The position numbers were made by a program, and so were the translations under genes. The notes under the pieces are model-generated. The model searched no databases and was not told the origin of the DNA. It saw only the letters and a program-made list of their open reading frames with translations. Source: Alkalihalobacillus sp. LMS39 (GTDB lineage Bacteria > Bacillota > Bacilli > Bacillales > Bacillaceae_F). Taken from it: DNA of 64,000 nt. The stretch is from assembly GCF_022812285.1 (NCBI RefSeq), contig NZ_CP093300.1:3224001-3288000 (forward strand). The letters are read 5' to 3'. Shown piece after piece: positions 42,944 to 53,687 of this stretch. Within the stretch, counting starts at the first letter, position 1, and every line of letters starts with the position of its first letter.

Positions 42944-44209
42944 CTATTTTTTTAAATTCTTTAATAACGGGGCCAATGATACATCCGGATGAACATACCC
43001 TGCTAATTCATACCCTTCTTTTTCGTCATTCCATACTTGCTCTTCAAGAACCGTTTCTTGTTTACATCTTGCTAATAACTTCCCATCCCCTGCTGGAATA
43101 AACACTCGGTAAAATTCCAATTGGTCTTTTATCATCGTTTCTACTTCTTGTTTTAACTTTTTCAAATCATCTGGTTGAAGTGCTGAAACGACTATGCTGT
43201 TTTTCGTTTGCAGTAAACTTTGTTCATCTGTAATTTTGTCAGCTTTATTGTAAACCGTTAACATCGGAATATGAGTAGCCTTTAACTCTTCTAATAACTT
43301 CATGACCGTCTTCTCATGGTCTGTATGGTTTGGGTTTGATCCATCTACAACATGTAATAATAGGTCCCCTTCGACTACTTCTTCTAACGTGGAGCGAAAG
43401 GCAGCAATTAAAGCTGTAGGTAAGTCTTGAATAAACCCAACCGTATCAGATAAAAGAACGGTAAGGCCTGACGGTAGCTTCATCCGTTTCGTTGTCGGAT
43501 CTAACGTGGCAAATAATAAATTTTCCTCCACTGTTTCCGCTTCTGTAAGTCTGTTCAATATCGTAGACTTCCCTGCGTTCGTATACCCAACAAGCGTCAC
43601 TTGAAGCACTTGATTTAATTTTCGACGCTCACGATATCTAGAACGATGTGTTGTAATGGCTTGTAATTGCCCTTTAATATCATCCATTCTTCTTCGAATG
43701 TGGCGACGATCGGTTTCTAATTGTGTTTCCCCAGGGCCTCTTGTTCCTATCCCACCACCTAGTCGGGAAAGGGCTAGTCCACGTCCTGTTAAACGAGGTA
43801 ATAAATAGTTTAATTGCGCAAGTTCAACTTGTAATTTCCCTTCTTTCGATTGAGCTCTCCTAGAAAAGATATCAAGGATCAATTGTGTTCTATCGATAAT
43901 TCGTGCATCACATGCCGAACTTAAATTACGAACTTGACTTGACGTTAATTCATCATTAAAAATGACAAGGTCAGCCTCATGCTCTTCAACCAATTTGGCG
44001 ACTTCTTCTACTTTTCCACGGCCAATATAAGTTGCCGCATCAAGCTTGTCCCTTTTTTGGGTAACTGTCGCAGCAACAACTCCTTCTGCTGTCCCTGTTA
44101 ATGATGCTAATTCTTCCATCGAATATAAAAACGACTCTTCTGTTACCGCAAGTGTGTGGCAACCGACAAGAATGGCGACTTCACGATCTTTCTCTTTTGT
44201 TTCAATCAA
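42944..44209 (-). CDS. hflX: Ribosome-associated GTPase HflX (YnbA)
   Basis: This 421-residue GTPase splits stalled or heat-damaged ribosomes. The N-terminal HflX domain includes YIGRGKVEEVAKLVEEHEADLVIFNDELTSSQVRNL, then the coiled linker LSRLGGGIGTRGPGETQLETDRRHIRRR. The G domain has GYTNAGKST (G1), DTVGFIQDLP (G3) and NKADKI (G4). The C-terminal part ends VHPDVSLAPLLKNLKK. The family and gene order with ynbB and spoVK are those of Bacillus. Confidence 0.95.
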   Translation of the reverse strand: MIETKEKDREVAILVGCHTLAVTEESFLYSMEELASLTGTAEGVVAATVTQKRDKLDAATYIGRGKVEEVAKLVEEHEADLVIFNDELTSSQVRNLSSACDARIIDRTQLILDIFSRRAQSKEGKLQVELAQLNYLLPRLTGRGLALSRLGGGIGTRGPGETQLETDRRHIRRRMDDIKGQLQAITTHRSRYRERRKLNQVLQVTLVGYTNAGKSTILNRLTEAETVEENLLFATLDPTTKRMKLPSGLTVLLSDTVGFIQDLPTALIAAFRSTLEEVVEGDLLLHVVDGSNPNHTDHEKTVMKLLEELKATHIPMLTVYNKADKITDEQSLLQTKNSIVVSALQPDDLKKLKQEVETMIKDQLEFYRVFIPAGDGKLLARCKQETVLEEQVWNDEKEGYELAGYVHPDVSLAPLLKNLKK

Positions 44210-44245
44210 AGAATAACCCCCTATATTTTTTCAGTGAACTAAAAG

Positions 44246-44275
44246 CCGTTCATCCGTTTATGAGAACGGATGAAC
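44246..44275 (-). terminator. spoVK terminator overlapping its stop
   Basis: GTTCATCCGTT / AACGGATGAAC stem with GGCTTTT after it on the minus strand. The upstream arm lies inside the last codons of spoVK. Confidence 0.75.
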
Positions 44276-45214
44276 AGTGGACTTTTCAAATTCAAAATCA
44301 CGACCATCCAGCGTTGCTAACATATTCCGGTCATGATTTTTTTCAACAAGTAGTCTAACAGCTTGCTTTCGTATCGCTTGCTCGATGATATTTCGTACAT
44401 ATCGACCATTGCTAAACGGCTGAGTTTTATCTTCTTTTCCCTTTTTCACAAGTTCTCTTATTTTTCTTTCCCCGTCCTTTGTAATTAAATACTCTCTTTC
44501 AGCTAGCATTAATTCGGTCATTTTCATTAATTCTTCTGTTGTATAGTCTGGAAAATCAACCGTTAATGGAAATCTTGATGGTAGACCTGGATTTAGAGAC
44601 ATGAAGTAATCCATTTCCTTTGAATATCCAGCTAAAATCAACACAAAATCATGTTGCTGATCTTCCATCGCTTTTACAAGTGTATCAATAGCCTCTTTTC
44701 CAAAATCCTTTTCCCCACCACGAGACAAAGAATAGGCTTCATCTATAAATAAAATGCCACCACTCGCTTTTTTTATCACTTCTCTCGTTTTTTGTGCGGT
44801 ATGTCCGATGTATTCACCGACTAAATCGGCTCTTTCAACTTCAATTAAATGGCCTTTTGATAATACTTCCATTTCATGAAAAAACTTGGCGATTAATCTT
44901 GCCACTGATGTCTTACCCGTGCCTGGATTTCCTTTAAAGATCATATGGAGAGCTTGCTTTGAGGCTTTTAACCCATGCTCTTGCCGACAATTATTAATAT
45001 ATAACCAAGCATATACTTCTTTTAAAAATTGCTTAATATCCGAAAGCCCGACTAAGCTTTTTAATTCACTTTCAATTCGTTCTAACACATAATGCTTGTC
45101 GCGCTCCTCCTCATTAAGGAATTGGAATTGATTGGCCTGCGATGATTTTCCTCGATTCTGATTTAACACAACGTTGATTTGACTTCTTCTGCGAGTCATT
45201 GCTGGATTCATCAC
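44258..45214 (-). CDS. spoVK: Stage V sporulation AAA+ ATPase SpoVK
   Basis: This 318-residue AAA+ protein is needed for late spore maturation in B. subtilis. It has a charged N-terminus, then a CbxX/CfqX-type AAA domain with MIFKGNPGTGKTSVARLIA (Walker A, near residue 100), ILFIDEAYSLSRGG (Walker B) and the RPGLPSRFP-like arginine-finger region NPGLPSRFPLTVDFPDY. The helical lid follows, ending in NGRYVRNIIEQAIRKQAVRL. Upstream is 200 nt without a gene, then the divergent recombinase-like gene. Confidence 0.93.
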   Translation of the reverse strand: MMNPAMTRRRSQINVVLNQNRGKSSQANQFQFLNEEERDKHYVLERIESELKSLVGLSDIKQFLKEVYAWLYINNCRQEHGLKASKQALHMIFKGNPGTGKTSVARLIAKFFHEMEVLSKGHLIEVERADLVGEYIGHTAQKTREVIKKASGGILFIDEAYSLSRGGEKDFGKEAIDTLVKAMEDQQHDFVLILAGYSKEMDYFMSLNPGLPSRFPLTVDFPDYTTEELMKMTELMLAEREYLITKDGERKIRELVKKGKEDKTQPFSNGRYVRNIIEQAIRKQAVRLLVEKNHDRNMLATLDGRDFEFEKSTVHPFS

Positions 45215-45417
45215 CTTTCACCCTCCTTCTTTCCCCTTACCCTCACTATACGCAGCTTTACATATTTTGTGACAAATGCCTAGGAATTTTTTCGTTTTTC
45301 TTTCGGCAAGGTAAGACTGTTGCTGTGATTTCCTGATGTGTTAAAAGGTATGTTTTCATTCCCTTTATTGGTAACGATTGGTATAATAAAGAAAACTGAT
45401 ATGTAGGGTGTGATGTT

Positions 45418-46386
45418 GTGGAACTACTTAGTCAAACCATTCCCGAATTTGAAAGTTATTTAACCTCATTACAGGAAAAAGGACGACGCCCCTCAACTTT
45501 GAGACGTTATTTTTATGATTTAGAAGATTTTTATCGTTGGTGTCAAATGACACTTTCTATTTCGAGTGAAAAAGTAACTACCATAACGACAAAGGACTTG
45601 CAATTATTTTTTACCTATTTAGAAGAAGAACGCAACTATGATACAAAAACAATTAAACGATTTGGTACCGTTCTCAAGCAATTTTATATGTATTTGGTAG
45701 AAGCTAAAGTTATTACAACAAACCCGTTTATCGGTGTTGTGTATAACAAAGAAAGTGATAATCATTTAAAAGCATCGGATATTATAAGCGAATTAGAGCA
45801 ACAGAAACTCTTGGCTAGCATTCGTTCCCCACGTTTTTTAACAGACAATCAATTAAAAGCAAGACCATTTCTCAATGATCGCAATGAAAGCATGATCCGT
45901 TTATTGCTTTTGTATGGATTAACACTACAAGAACTAACTTCCATCACGATGAAAGACGTCCATTTTGAGGTGAATACGATCGACATCATCACAGATACAA
46001 CGCAAAGTCGCCCACTCGTTATCTCAAATGAAGATAAGCAACTTCTTTATACTTATTATACGACAATCCCAACACCAGTTAGACCAAGATATTATAGTGA
46101 TGATCCTTTCTTTGTTGCGTTTGACTTTCAACGCAATACATATCGGTGGTCATATGAAATTGAACGACCAAAAGCGTTGACAGATATTGCTGTTCAGAAA
46201 ATGATTCGTCAGGAAGTGAGACGCGCCTCTCTTCGCAAAGGAATTTCGGCCAAGCATTTCCGTCACACGTTTGCGGTTCAATCTTTGAAAAATGGACTGT
46301 CTCTTTTTGAACTCCAAGAAAAGATGGGATTAAAAACAGGGCAGTCACTAGAACGATATCTTCTGTTTCTAGAACAACAATATTAG
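45418..46386 (+). CDS. Tyrosine recombinase-like protein with altered catalytic residues
   Basis: This 322-residue protein has an N-terminal SAM-like core-binding domain (FESYLTSLQEKGRRPSTLRRYFYDLEDFYRWC) and a C-terminal integrase domain. In the catalytic domain the usual GLR..EL segment reads YGLTLQEL, so the first catalytic Arg is Thr. The H-x-x-R box reads KHFRHTFA, placing Lys where His is expected. The terminal Tyr is present in LERYLLF. This is not standard XerC, XerD or phage integrase and may be a DNA-binding, non-cleaving relative. GTG start behind AGGGTGTG. It is convergent with hfq and shares a GC-rich hairpin. Confidence 0.75.
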   Translation: MELLSQTIPEFESYLTSLQEKGRRPSTLRRYFYDLEDFYRWCQMTLSISSEKVTTITTKDLQLFFTYLEEERNYDTKTIKRFGTVLKQFYMYLVEAKVITTNPFIGVVYNKESDNHLKASDIISELEQQKLLASIRSPRFLTDNQLKARPFLNDRNESMIRLLLLYGLTLQELTSITMKDVHFEVNTIDIITDTTQSRPLVISNEDKQLLYTYYTTIPTPVRPRYYSDDPFFVAFDFQRNTYRWSYEIERPKALTDIAVQKMIRQEVRRASLRKGISAKHFRHTFAVQSLKNGLSLFELQEKMGLKTGQSLERYLLFLEQQY

Positions 46387-46400
46387 GTCTAATTTGGAAC

Positions 46401-46429
46401 GCCCGTAATGAGTTAAACTCATTACGGGC
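46401..46429. terminator. Hairpin between convergent recombinase-like gene and hfq
   Basis: GCCCGTAATGAGTT / AACTCATTACGGGC is a near-perfect long stem. Neither side has a strong T run, so the termination strength is uncertain. Confidence 0.6.
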
Positions 46430-46462
46430 GAAGTTCACATGACTATTCAAAATCAAATTGAA

Positions 46463-46699
46463 TTACGACTGGTCTGATTCAACGTTTAATTGAACATTAC
46501 GTTGCGGAGCAAATGTTGAAATCGCATGCTTGTACACAAGTTGTTGTTTGCCTTCACTCTCTAAAATAACAGTGAAATTATCAAACCCTTTAATGAGACC
46601 TCGTAATTGAAAACCATTTAACAAGAAAACGGTAACAGGAATATTTTCCTTGCGTAATTGGTTTAAAAATTGGTCTTGAATGTTTACGGATTGCTTCAT
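46463..46699 (-). CDS. hfq: RNA chaperone Hfq
   Basis: This 78-residue Sm-fold RNA-binding protein forms a hexamer. It begins [46 protein letters not shown], with the Sm2 motif [17 protein letters not shown] 46699 follows GAGGGGG; the frame extends six codons upstream without support. Its place directly after miaA is conserved in many bacteria. Confidence 0.96.
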   Translation of the reverse strand: MKQSVNIQDQFLNQLRKENIPVTVFLLNGFQLRGLIKGFDNFTVILESEGKQQLVYKHAISTFAPQRNVQLNVESDQS

Positions 46700-46730
46700 T
46701 GGTACAGTCCCCCTCATATTGTCTATTAGT

Positions 46731-47672
46731 TTATTTCGCTTTTTTTCCTATCTTTCCTTCTATGAATTTGCTTATTTTTACAATATTTTCATTCATCGGT
46801 GCTGATGTCACGTCAAACCATGTCACATCCGCCTTGTTACGAAACCATGTTAATTGCCTTTTCGCATACCTTCTTGAGTTTTGCTTTAAATTTATAATGG
46901 CTTGCTCTACTGTAACACGTCCTTCTATGTAATCGTAAATTTCCTTATATCCAATCGCTTGGACAGACTGGCAATTCCGAACTCCCTTATTATATAAGAA
47001 TTGAGCTTCTTCAATCAATCCTGCTTCAATCATCTTGTCCACACGTAAGTCAATACGGTCATATAATTGTTTTCGGTCCATCGTTAACCCGATCATCGCT
47101 AATTGATATGGCGATGGCTTTGCTTCGTCTTGACTGTATTGTTCCATCGTTTTTCCTGTGACTCGATACACTTCTAATGCCCGAATAACACGGCGATGAT
47201 TGTTAGGGTGGAGTGTTTCATAGCTTTTTCGGTCAGTATTTTTTAATTTTTCAAGAAGAGCTTCTTTTCCGTGATTGATTGCAAATTGTTCTAGCTCCTC
47301 CCGATACGCTTCATCTGATGGGACATTCGCAAACTGGTATTGATGTGTAATAGCTTTGACATAAAGTCCAGTTCCACCAACTAAAAATGGTACTTTCCCT
47401 TCATGATTCATTCTTGTAACTAACGGTAGCACCGTTTGTTGAAACTCAGCCACAGAAAAAGATTCTGTAGGTTGTTTTATATCGATAAGATGATGTGGAA
47501 CATCATCCATTTCTTCTGTTGTAATTTTTGCGGTTCCTATATCCATCCCTTTGTATACTTGCATAGAATCACCGCTAATGATTTCACCATTAAATAATTT
47601 CGCTAATTCCACACTCAATTTTGTTTTCCCAACTGCGGTTGGACCAACAATAACTACTAAGTTTTCCTTCAT
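46731..47672 (-). CDS. miaA: tRNA dimethylallyltransferase MiaA
   Basis: It attaches a dimethylallyl group to A37 of tRNAs reading UNN codons; MiaB, also in this window, then adds methylthio. The 313 residues include [19 protein letters not shown] (P-loop), [28 protein letters not shown] and [15 protein letters not shown]. The protein is complete, ending [15 protein letters not shown] 47672 follows GAGGAAAG. The end of the methyltransferase gene lies 15 nt upstream. Confidence 0.96.
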   Translation of the reverse strand: MKENLVVIVGPTAVGKTKLSVELAKLFNGEIISGDSMQVYKGMDIGTAKITTEEMDDVPHHLIDIKQPTESFSVAEFQQTVLPLVTRMNHEGKVPFLVGGTGLYVKAITHQYQFANVPSDEAYREELEQFAINHGKEALLEKLKNTDRKSYETLHPNNHRRVIRALEVYRVTGKTMEQYSQDEAKPSPYQLAMIGLTMDRKQLYDRIDLRVDKMIEAGLIEEAQFLYNKGVRNCQSVQAIGYKEIYDYIEGRVTVEQAIINLKQNSRRYAKRQLTWFRNKADVTWFDVTSAPMNENIVKISKFIEGKIGKKAK

Positions 47673-47687
47673 TATGGCTTTCCTCAT

Positions 47688-48461
47688 TTAATCTATCATG
47701 ATATATCCAAAGTGAAAAGAAGCGCTTTTTCGTTTCATAACTGTAAATCCAAACTTTTCAAAACGATTCGTTTTCCAATGGTCTTTTAAAACAACTTTCC
47801 TTTTGGCTACTCGTTTTGCTTCCTCTATCGTTTCCATGTTGAGCGTATCATGAAAGGCGATAGATTTCAAAACCGAAATTCCATCTGATTCAAGATTACT
47901 TTGTTCAAACATCGGATCAAAATAGACGACATCAAAACAATCATCCGGATATTCTTTTAACAAGTCTCGTGAATCTCTATGAATAACGTCAACTCGTCCC
48001 ATCGCTTTTTTTATTACAGGATGATTAATCTCAAACGAAGGTAAACCTTGTTTGACGAGATAAGCAATCATAGGATTCGCTTCAATCGCTGTAACACTTC
48101 CTTGCTCCCCAACAACATAACTAGCAACGATACTATCAGATCCTAATCCAAGTGTACAATCAAGTACACTCTGCCCAATTGTTAAAGAAGAAGCGACAAC
48201 AAAAGGGTCATCTTCCCCGTTTATTATCCGTTTAATACGGTACATCGCCGAGTTGGGATGAAAGAAAAACGGTTCTTGTCTCTGGGCATTGTAATAATAA
48301 AGCTTGTCAGAAACGATAAGAATATCAGCACCATATGTCGTATACAATGTTTGAATGGAGCGATCACATCGGTCAATATAGCGACAACCTAACTCATTGG
48401 CTATTTGTTGCGCACGCTCTTTATACTTCGCCGCTGTTTTCATTGCCGTAGTGACTATCAC
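47688..48461 (-). CDS. RsmJ-like class I SAM-dependent methyltransferase
   Basis: This 257-residue methyltransferase has LDCTLGLGSDSIVASYVVG as the SAM loop (near residue 105), VTAIEANPMIAYLVKQGL as motif II and FDVVYFDPMFEQ as motif IV (near 185). KRKVVLKDHW follows. The DPMF motif and glycine-rich loop resemble RsmJ, which methylates G1516 of 16S rRNA in E. coli. Its target here is unproven and could be another guanine. It lies between mutL and miaA, and probably reads through into miaA-hfq. Confidence 0.8.
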   Translation of the reverse strand: MIVTTAMKTAAKYKERAQQIANELGCRYIDRCDRSIQTLYTTYGADILIVSDKLYYYNAQRQEPFFFHPNSAMYRIKRIINGEDDPFVVASSLTIGQSVLDCTLGLGSDSIVASYVVGEQGSVTAIEANPMIAYLVKQGLPSFEINHPVIKKAMGRVDVIHRDSRDLLKEYPDDCFDVVYFDPMFEQSNLESDGISVLKSIAFHDTLNMETIEEAKRVAKRKVVLKDHWKTNRFEKFGFTVMKRKSASFHFGYIMID

Positions 48462-48593
48462 ATAAAATCTCCCAACTTTTTCATAATGTTTGTATTATAG
48501 ATGTTTTTTACAAAGAGTGCAACGTTACGAAAGGCCGAATAGTTTTACAATAAAAATAAAGGATAAATTTCCCCAAAGATTACGCCAATCTAT

Positions 48594-48828
48594 CGGACAT
48601 TTGTTCCGCTAGTTTAGGAAAATAGACTTATTTCGTCGATATTATCGTTCTATAACGGAACAGATGTCCGAATGACATAAGAAAAACGCGGGAGCGTCTT
48701 TTCTTTCAAGCGAAGTGCGGAGCCTTTGCTCTTCTTGAAATAACCCTCAAAGCTTCATTGCTATACCAAATTTTTCTTATTTTTTGAAAAAAAACAGTGT
48801 TTGTTATACATAGCGGAAATTATGTCCA
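48594..48828. repeat. Four-unit intergenic element, copy E, missing one unit and interrupted
   Basis: The forward unit 48594-48608 and reverse unit 48656-48670 keep the 62-bp central spacing. A further reverse unit with one end mismatch lies at 48814-48828, 158 bp after the previous one. That is 107 bp more than the standard 51, and the dispersed repeat at 48678-48776 accounts for the excess. The outer forward unit is not recognisable. Confidence 0.75.
48678..48776 (+). repeat. Dispersed repeat, copy 3 (uninterrupted)
   Basis: It opens with a mini-hairpin AAAAACGC GGGA GCGTCTTTT, then the 20-nt core TTTCAAGCGAAGTGCGGAGC, and ends ATTGCTATACCAAATTTTT. It serves as the reference for copies 1 and 2. 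It sits inside the interrupted four-unit element. Confidence 0.75.
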
Positions 48829-48868
48829 AACAAGGTGATATCACTATTTATAAACCTCACAGTATGTG

Positions 48869-50725
48869 TTACATCACGCGTTTAAACATTTTTTCCATTT
48901 CATATGTTGAAATCGTTACAATGATAGGACGCCCATGTGGACATGTGAACGGGTCTTCACACGTTCGAAGAGACTCAAGGAGTGCGAACATCTCATCTTG
49001 TCGCAAATGGCGATTAGCCTTAATCGAACCTTTACATGACATAATAATGGCTGCATCTTCTCGAAATTTTTTTATATCAATTTTTTTCTTTAGAATCACT
49101 TCTTGCACAAGAGCATGAATCGTTTCTTCCTCTTCTCCTTTTGGAAACCAAGTCGGATGGGAACGGACGATATAGCTTTGACGACCAAACGGTTCAAGAA
49201 AGATTCCTACGTTTTTTAATGCTTCTTCGTGTTCTTCAATGATCATTTTTTCTGTATGAGTAAACTCAAATGTATACGGGACTAACAATTCCTGAACTTC
49301 AGGACTAATCTCCCCGACCTTTTCACGAAAATACTCATACTTAATTCGTTCTTGTGCAGCATGTTGGTCAATAATATATAAGCCATTATCATTTTGGGCT
49401 AATATATAAGTCCCATGCATTTGTCCAATTGGATATAAAACAGGAACACGCTCACTTGCTTGTTCGATTGAAGCAGGAACTTCTTCTGTTGTTTCTTTAA
49501 CTATGTCTTCTTGTTTTTCCCCATTTGTATCCTTCACTTCATCTTGTTCATGATAAACAGTCTCGTCCCATTTTACAATCTGTTCGTCTGTTTCCATTGG
49601 TTGAAGAGGAACTTCTGGTGCTTTTTGTTCCGGCATAGGAGTTATCTTTTTTACCGTTTCGTTTGAATGAGAAAAGGTAAAACTCATTTGTTCTGATGGT
49701 AATTTCGTTTGCTTTGGACGAGAAACTTCAGGAATAAGTTGAACTTTTTTAAAATGCTGTTGAATCACTTCTTTTATCAAGCTCATCAACTCTTCTTCTT
49801 TACTTAATCGAACTTCCAGTTTGGACGGATGAACATTGACATCAATCAATTGAGGGTCCATCCTAACATTTAAAACAACGAGTGGAAATCGTCCGATAGG
49901 TAACAAAGTATGATATCCTTCTTGGATAGCTCGGGCTAAAGCATAGTTTTTTATGAACCGACCATTAATAAAGATAGACATATAGTTTCGTGATGCTCTT
50001 GTCACTTCCGGTTTAGCCACATAGCCTGATATCGTGAAATCTAATGACTCCCCATTTATTCTTCCCATTTGTTTTGCTGTTGTTCTTCCATAAATGGCAG
50101 CAATAACTTGAAGCTGGTCTCCATTTCCACTCGTATGCAATAGCTCTTTGTCATTGTGAAGCAATTGAAATGAAATCGCTGGGTGTGCTAGCGCTAGTCG
50201 ATTCATCACGTCTGTTATATTTCCTAATTCCGTATGGATCGTTTTCAAATATTTCAATCGAGCAGGGGTATTGTAAAACAAATTCGTGACCGTAATTTCG
50301 GTTCCTTTTCTACTTTTTGTTGAACCTTGTTCGGTAATCACTCCACCTTCTAATTGAATATGTGTTCCTGGCCCTTCGCCTGTACTCGTATTCATTTCTA
50401 AAAAAGAAACGGATGCAATACTCGGTAATGCTTCACCACGAAATCCTAATGTAAGAATCGAAAATAAATCTTTATCCGTTTTAATTTTACTTGTTGCATG
50501 GCGATAAAATGCTGTTTCCACATCTTCATTTTCAATACCATGCCCGTTATCTAACACACGAATCTTTGATAATCCGCCTTCTTCAACTTCAACTAAAATT
50601 TGACTACTACCTGCATCAATTGCATTTTCTACTAATTCTTTAACAATCGACGCCGGTCGCTCTACTACTTCTCCGGCTGCAATTTTATTTGATAGATGTT
50701 CATCTAGCTTTACAATTTTCGCCAT
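48869..50725 (-). CDS. mutL: DNA mismatch repair protein MutL
   Basis: This 618-residue protein has a GHKL ATPase domain: [75 protein letters not shown] long acidic linker covers about residues 340-430. The C-terminal nicking domain contains [14 protein letters not shown], matching the DQHAx2Ex4E endonuclease motif, then [10 protein letters not shown] and CPHGRP, which bind zinc. The protein is therefore a nicking-type MutL. It lies 13 nt after mutS. Confidence 0.97.
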   Translation of the reverse strand: MAKIVKLDEHLSNKIAAGEVVERPASIVKELVENAIDAGSSQILVEVEEGGLSKIRVLDNGHGIENEDVETAFYRHATSKIKTDKDLFSILTLGFRGEALPSIASVSFLEMNTSTGEGPGTHIQLEGGVITEQGSTKSRKGTEITVTNLFYNTPARLKYLKTIHTELGNITDVMNRLALAHPAISFQLLHNDKELLHTSGNGDQLQVIAAIYGRTTAKQMGRINGESLDFTISGYVAKPEVTRASRNYMSIFINGRFIKNYALARAIQEGYHTLLPIGRFPLVVLNVRMDPQLIDVNVHPSKLEVRLSKEEELMSLIKEVIQQHFKKVQLIPEVSRPKQTKLPSEQMSFTFSHSNETVKKITPMPEQKAPEVPLQPMETDEQIVKWDETVYHEQDEVKDTNGEKQEDIVKETTEEVPASIEQASERVPVLYPIGQMHGTYILAQNDNGLYIIDQHAAQERIKYEYFREKVGEISPEVQELLVPYTFEFTHTEKMIIEEHEEALKNVGIFLEPFGRQSYIVRSHPTWFPKGEEEETIHALVQEVILKKKIDIKKFREDAAIIMSCKGSIKANRHLRQDEMFALLESLRTCEDPFTCPHGRPIIVTISTYEMEKMFKRVM

Positions 50726-50738
50726 CGTCTATTCACCC

Positions 50739-53336
50739 TTATTTTTTTAATTTCTTTTGAAGCTCATTTAAATGACGAAGGGCTTCGATTGGAGTGGTAT
50801 TTAAAATATCGAGTTCTTTTAACTCATTTAATATAAATTTTTCTTGGGAAGACATCGGTTTTCGTTTCTTTTCCTCTAGCTTATTTTCTTCAAATAATGA
50901 AAGCTGTTCTGGCTGCTCAAAAACCGGAGTCATTTTTTCGTATTCTTGAAATTGTGCTTTTGATTGCTGCTCAAATTGAGTTAACAACGAGGATGCCCGC
51001 TCGATTACGGCATCAGGTAACTCGGCTAATTGAGCAACATAAATCCCGTAACTTCTATCTGCTTGTCCATTAATGACTTTATGGAGAAAAACGATACGTC
51101 CTTCTTCTTCAATCGCTGACACATGAACATTTTTTACTTTCTCTAGCTCTTTTTCAAGTGATGTTAACTCATGATAATGAGTAGAGAAAAGTGTTTTTGC
51201 TCCAATATTGTTATGGATATATTCGATTATCGATTGAGCTAATGCCATTCCATCATACGTCGATGTTCCCCTACCAATTTCATCTAGCAAGAGTAAACTA
51301 TCTTGAGTCGCCTTTGTGAGGGCATATTTCGTTTCTAGCATTTCAACCATAAACGTACTTTGGCCACGAGCTAGATCATCAGCAGCTCCAATTCTAGTAA
51401 ACACTTGGTCAAAAATCGGTAAAACTGCATTCGTTGCGGGAACGAAAGACCCAATCTGCGCTAAAATCGAAATTAACGCTAATTGTCTCATATACGTACT
51501 TTTACCGGCCATATTTGGCCCTGTAATCAGTAACATTTCCCGTTCACTATTTAACTCCACATCATTGGCAACATATTCTCCGTTAGCAATCACCTTTTCC
51601 ACGACAGGATGGCGACCATCGACAATCGAAACTTCTCTATCAGTTGAAAAAATAGGACGGACGAAATGCTGCTTTTCACTTACAGTCGCAAAGCTTTGAA
51701 GCACATCGAGACTACTGATGCTTGTTGCAATTTGTTGAAGCTTTGAAATATATTGTTTAACTTCTTCTCGAATACTTAAAAACAACTCATATTCCAATTG
51801 CTCCATCTTCTCTTCTGCTTCTAAAATGAGTGCTTCTTTTTCTTTTAATTCAGGAGTAATATAGCGCTCTGCATTTGTTAACGTTTGTTTTCGTTCATAT
51901 CTACCTTCAGGGAGCAAATGTAAATTCGCCCGAGTGACTTCGATATAATAGCCGAATACTTTGTTAAATCCGACTTTTAATGATTTAATTCCGGTTTCTT
52001 GACGTTCTTTCAGCTCTAATTCTGCAATCCAAGATTTCCCGTTCAAACTAGCATCACGATACGTATCTAATTCTTTATGATAGCCTGTACGAATCATGCC
52101 ACCTTCTTTAATTGAGAAAGGAGGGTCATCCACAATGCTTTGTTCTAATATGTCACATAATTCTTCACAACAATCAACAGTGGACATTAATTGATTTAAA
52201 TAAGGGTTGTTGACTTGTTTGACTGTTTGAATCATTTTCGGTAATTGAGATAATGATTTACGAAGTTGAACTAAATCTCTTGCATTGACATTCCCATAAG
52301 CAACACGTCCAGCCAAACGTTCTAAGTCATATACATTAGAAAGCTCGTCTCTTATTTCTTCTCGAACAAAATAATCATCAAGTAACGTTTGAACAGCGCT
52401 TAGGCGTTGTTCAATCATCGCTTTGTCAATCAGTGGTCGCTCAACCCACTTTTTGATTAATCGTCCTCCCATCGCCGTCACAGTTTTATCTAGGACCCAT
52501 AACAACGAGCCTTGTTTCTTTTTATCTCGTAATGTTTCAATTAGCTCTAAATTTCGCTTTGAATGATAATCAATTTTCATATATTCGTTTGTCGCATAAT
52601 ATTGGACCGGTTGAAGATGGTCTAACGAACGTTTCTGTGTTTGCATTAAATAGTTACATAGTCTTGCAAAACATCGCTCTAATTTAGGTTGTGTAATATG
52701 TTGACATAACGGAGCAAAAGAAGGAGCTAATTCCTCATTTTCTTCATAGGATACTGTTATGGACAAAAATTGTTGCAAATGGTCTATATGGCCCTTTTGC
52801 AAAGATGGATCAACAACAACTTCCTTTGCACGGATGGTCGCTACTTCTTGGATAACTTCATCAAACGAACCCGTAATGATTGTGACATAATTTTCACCTG
52901 TTGTAACATCTGTTCTCCCAATGCCATAACTACCATCTTGAAAATCTGTAATGGCCACAATATAGTTGTTTTCTTTTTCCTGCAATACTTTGCCTTCCAT
53001 GACAGTTCCAGGTGTTATCATTCGAACAACTTCACGTTTCACAACACCTTTTGCTTCTTTCGGGTCTTCGACTTGCTCACAAATCGCAATTTTAAAGCCT
53101 TTTTCAATCAATTGCATAATATAATTTTCTGCAGAGTGATAAGGAACTCCACACATCGGAATTTTCTCCTTATCTCCACCACGTGCTGTTAATGTAATTT
53201 CAAGCTCTTGAGCTGCTTTGACTGCATCCTCAAAAAATAGTTCGTAAAAATCCCCAAGTCTAAAAAACAAAAAGGCATCCTCATATTGTGCCTTTATTTG
53301 TAAATATTGTTTAATCATCGGAGTATGTTCTGCCAT
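50739..53336 (-). CDS. mutS: DNA mismatch recognition protein MutS
   Basis: This 865-residue mismatch sensor has the mismatch-binding wedge Phe-x-Glu in [11 protein letters not shown] at about residues 24-34. The ATPase features are [15 protein letters not shown] (Walker A, near 610), [19 protein letters not shown] (Walker B and signature) and STHYHELT. A short C-terminal region with a clamp-like QLSLFE motif (near 800) is present. The protein is complete. The 350 nt upstream hold no other gene. Confidence 0.97.
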   Translation of the reverse strand: MAEHTPMIKQYLQIKAQYEDAFLFFRLGDFYELFFEDAVKAAQELEITLTARGGDKEKIPMCGVPYHSAENYIMQLIEKGFKIAICEQVEDPKEAKGVVKREVVRMITPGTVMEGKVLQEKENNYIVAITDFQDGSYGIGRTDVTTGENYVTIITGSFDEVIQEVATIRAKEVVVDPSLQKGHIDHLQQFLSITVSYEENEELAPSFAPLCQHITQPKLERCFARLCNYLMQTQKRSLDHLQPVQYYATNEYMKIDYHSKRNLELIETLRDKKKQGSLLWVLDKTVTAMGGRLIKKWVERPLIDKAMIEQRLSAVQTLLDDYFVREEIRDELSNVYDLERLAGRVAYGNVNARDLVQLRKSLSQLPKMIQTVKQVNNPYLNQLMSTVDCCEELCDILEQSIVDDPPFSIKEGGMIRTGYHKELDTYRDASLNGKSWIAELELKERQETGIKSLKVGFNKVFGYYIEVTRANLHLLPEGRYERKQTLTNAERYITPELKEKEALILEAEEKMEQLEYELFLSIREEVKQYISKLQQIATSISSLDVLQSFATVSEKQHFVRPIFSTDREVSIVDGRHPVVEKVIANGEYVANDVELNSEREMLLITGPNMAGKSTYMRQLALISILAQIGSFVPATNAVLPIFDQVFTRIGAADDLARGQSTFMVEMLETKYALTKATQDSLLLLDEIGRGTSTYDGMALAQSIIEYIHNNIGAKTLFSTHYHELTSLEKELEKVKNVHVSAIEEEGRIVFLHKVINGQADRSYGIYVAQLAELPDAVIERASSLLTQFEQQSKAQFQEYEKMTPVFEQPEQLSLFEENKLEEKKRKPMSSQEKFILNELKELDILNTTPIEALRHLNELQKKLKK

Positions 53337-53687
53337 TCCTGTTCCTCCATGTTTCTCATAATCTATCGTTTATTATAACATAGAGTTTTTCCTAACGGTT
53401 TCACCTAGCATTTTTTATAAGCTATTTTCGTTGTGATTATTACTTTTGAATCGTGTTTTGCTCTTAGTAGTAAATGAATTGAATAATATCCGTGTCCTCA
53501 TGTTACTATTTTTTCCCGACTTTAGTAAGAACAAATAACAAGTCCGTCCCATTGTGCTATGTGAATTTATTATACATCTAAGCTACAAATCCTAAAAAAG
53601 ATTTCATGACATTGGGAGTTATATACGTAGATATTTCTAAAAAAAAAGAAGAGTCGCTATCATGACTCTTCTCTCACTATTTTTGCA
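53337..53687. other. Gap between mutS and cotE
   Basis: It contains the cotE terminator at its left-strand end (53647-53672). Otherwise it is AT-rich with no gene or repeat recognised; a mutS promoter should lie near 53340-53420. Confidence 0.4.
53647..53672 (-). terminator. cotE terminator
   Basis: AGAAGAGTC / GACTCTTCT stem followed by TTTTTTT on the minus strand, about 15 nt after the cotE stop. Confidence 0.85.

Larger units (their letters stand above)
48462..48868. other. Repeat-bearing gap between the methyltransferase gene and mutL
   Basis: This 407-nt stretch holds an interrupted copy of the four-unit element (48594-48828) with the third repeat family inside it (48678-48776). No gene is supported. 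Confidence 0.6.
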
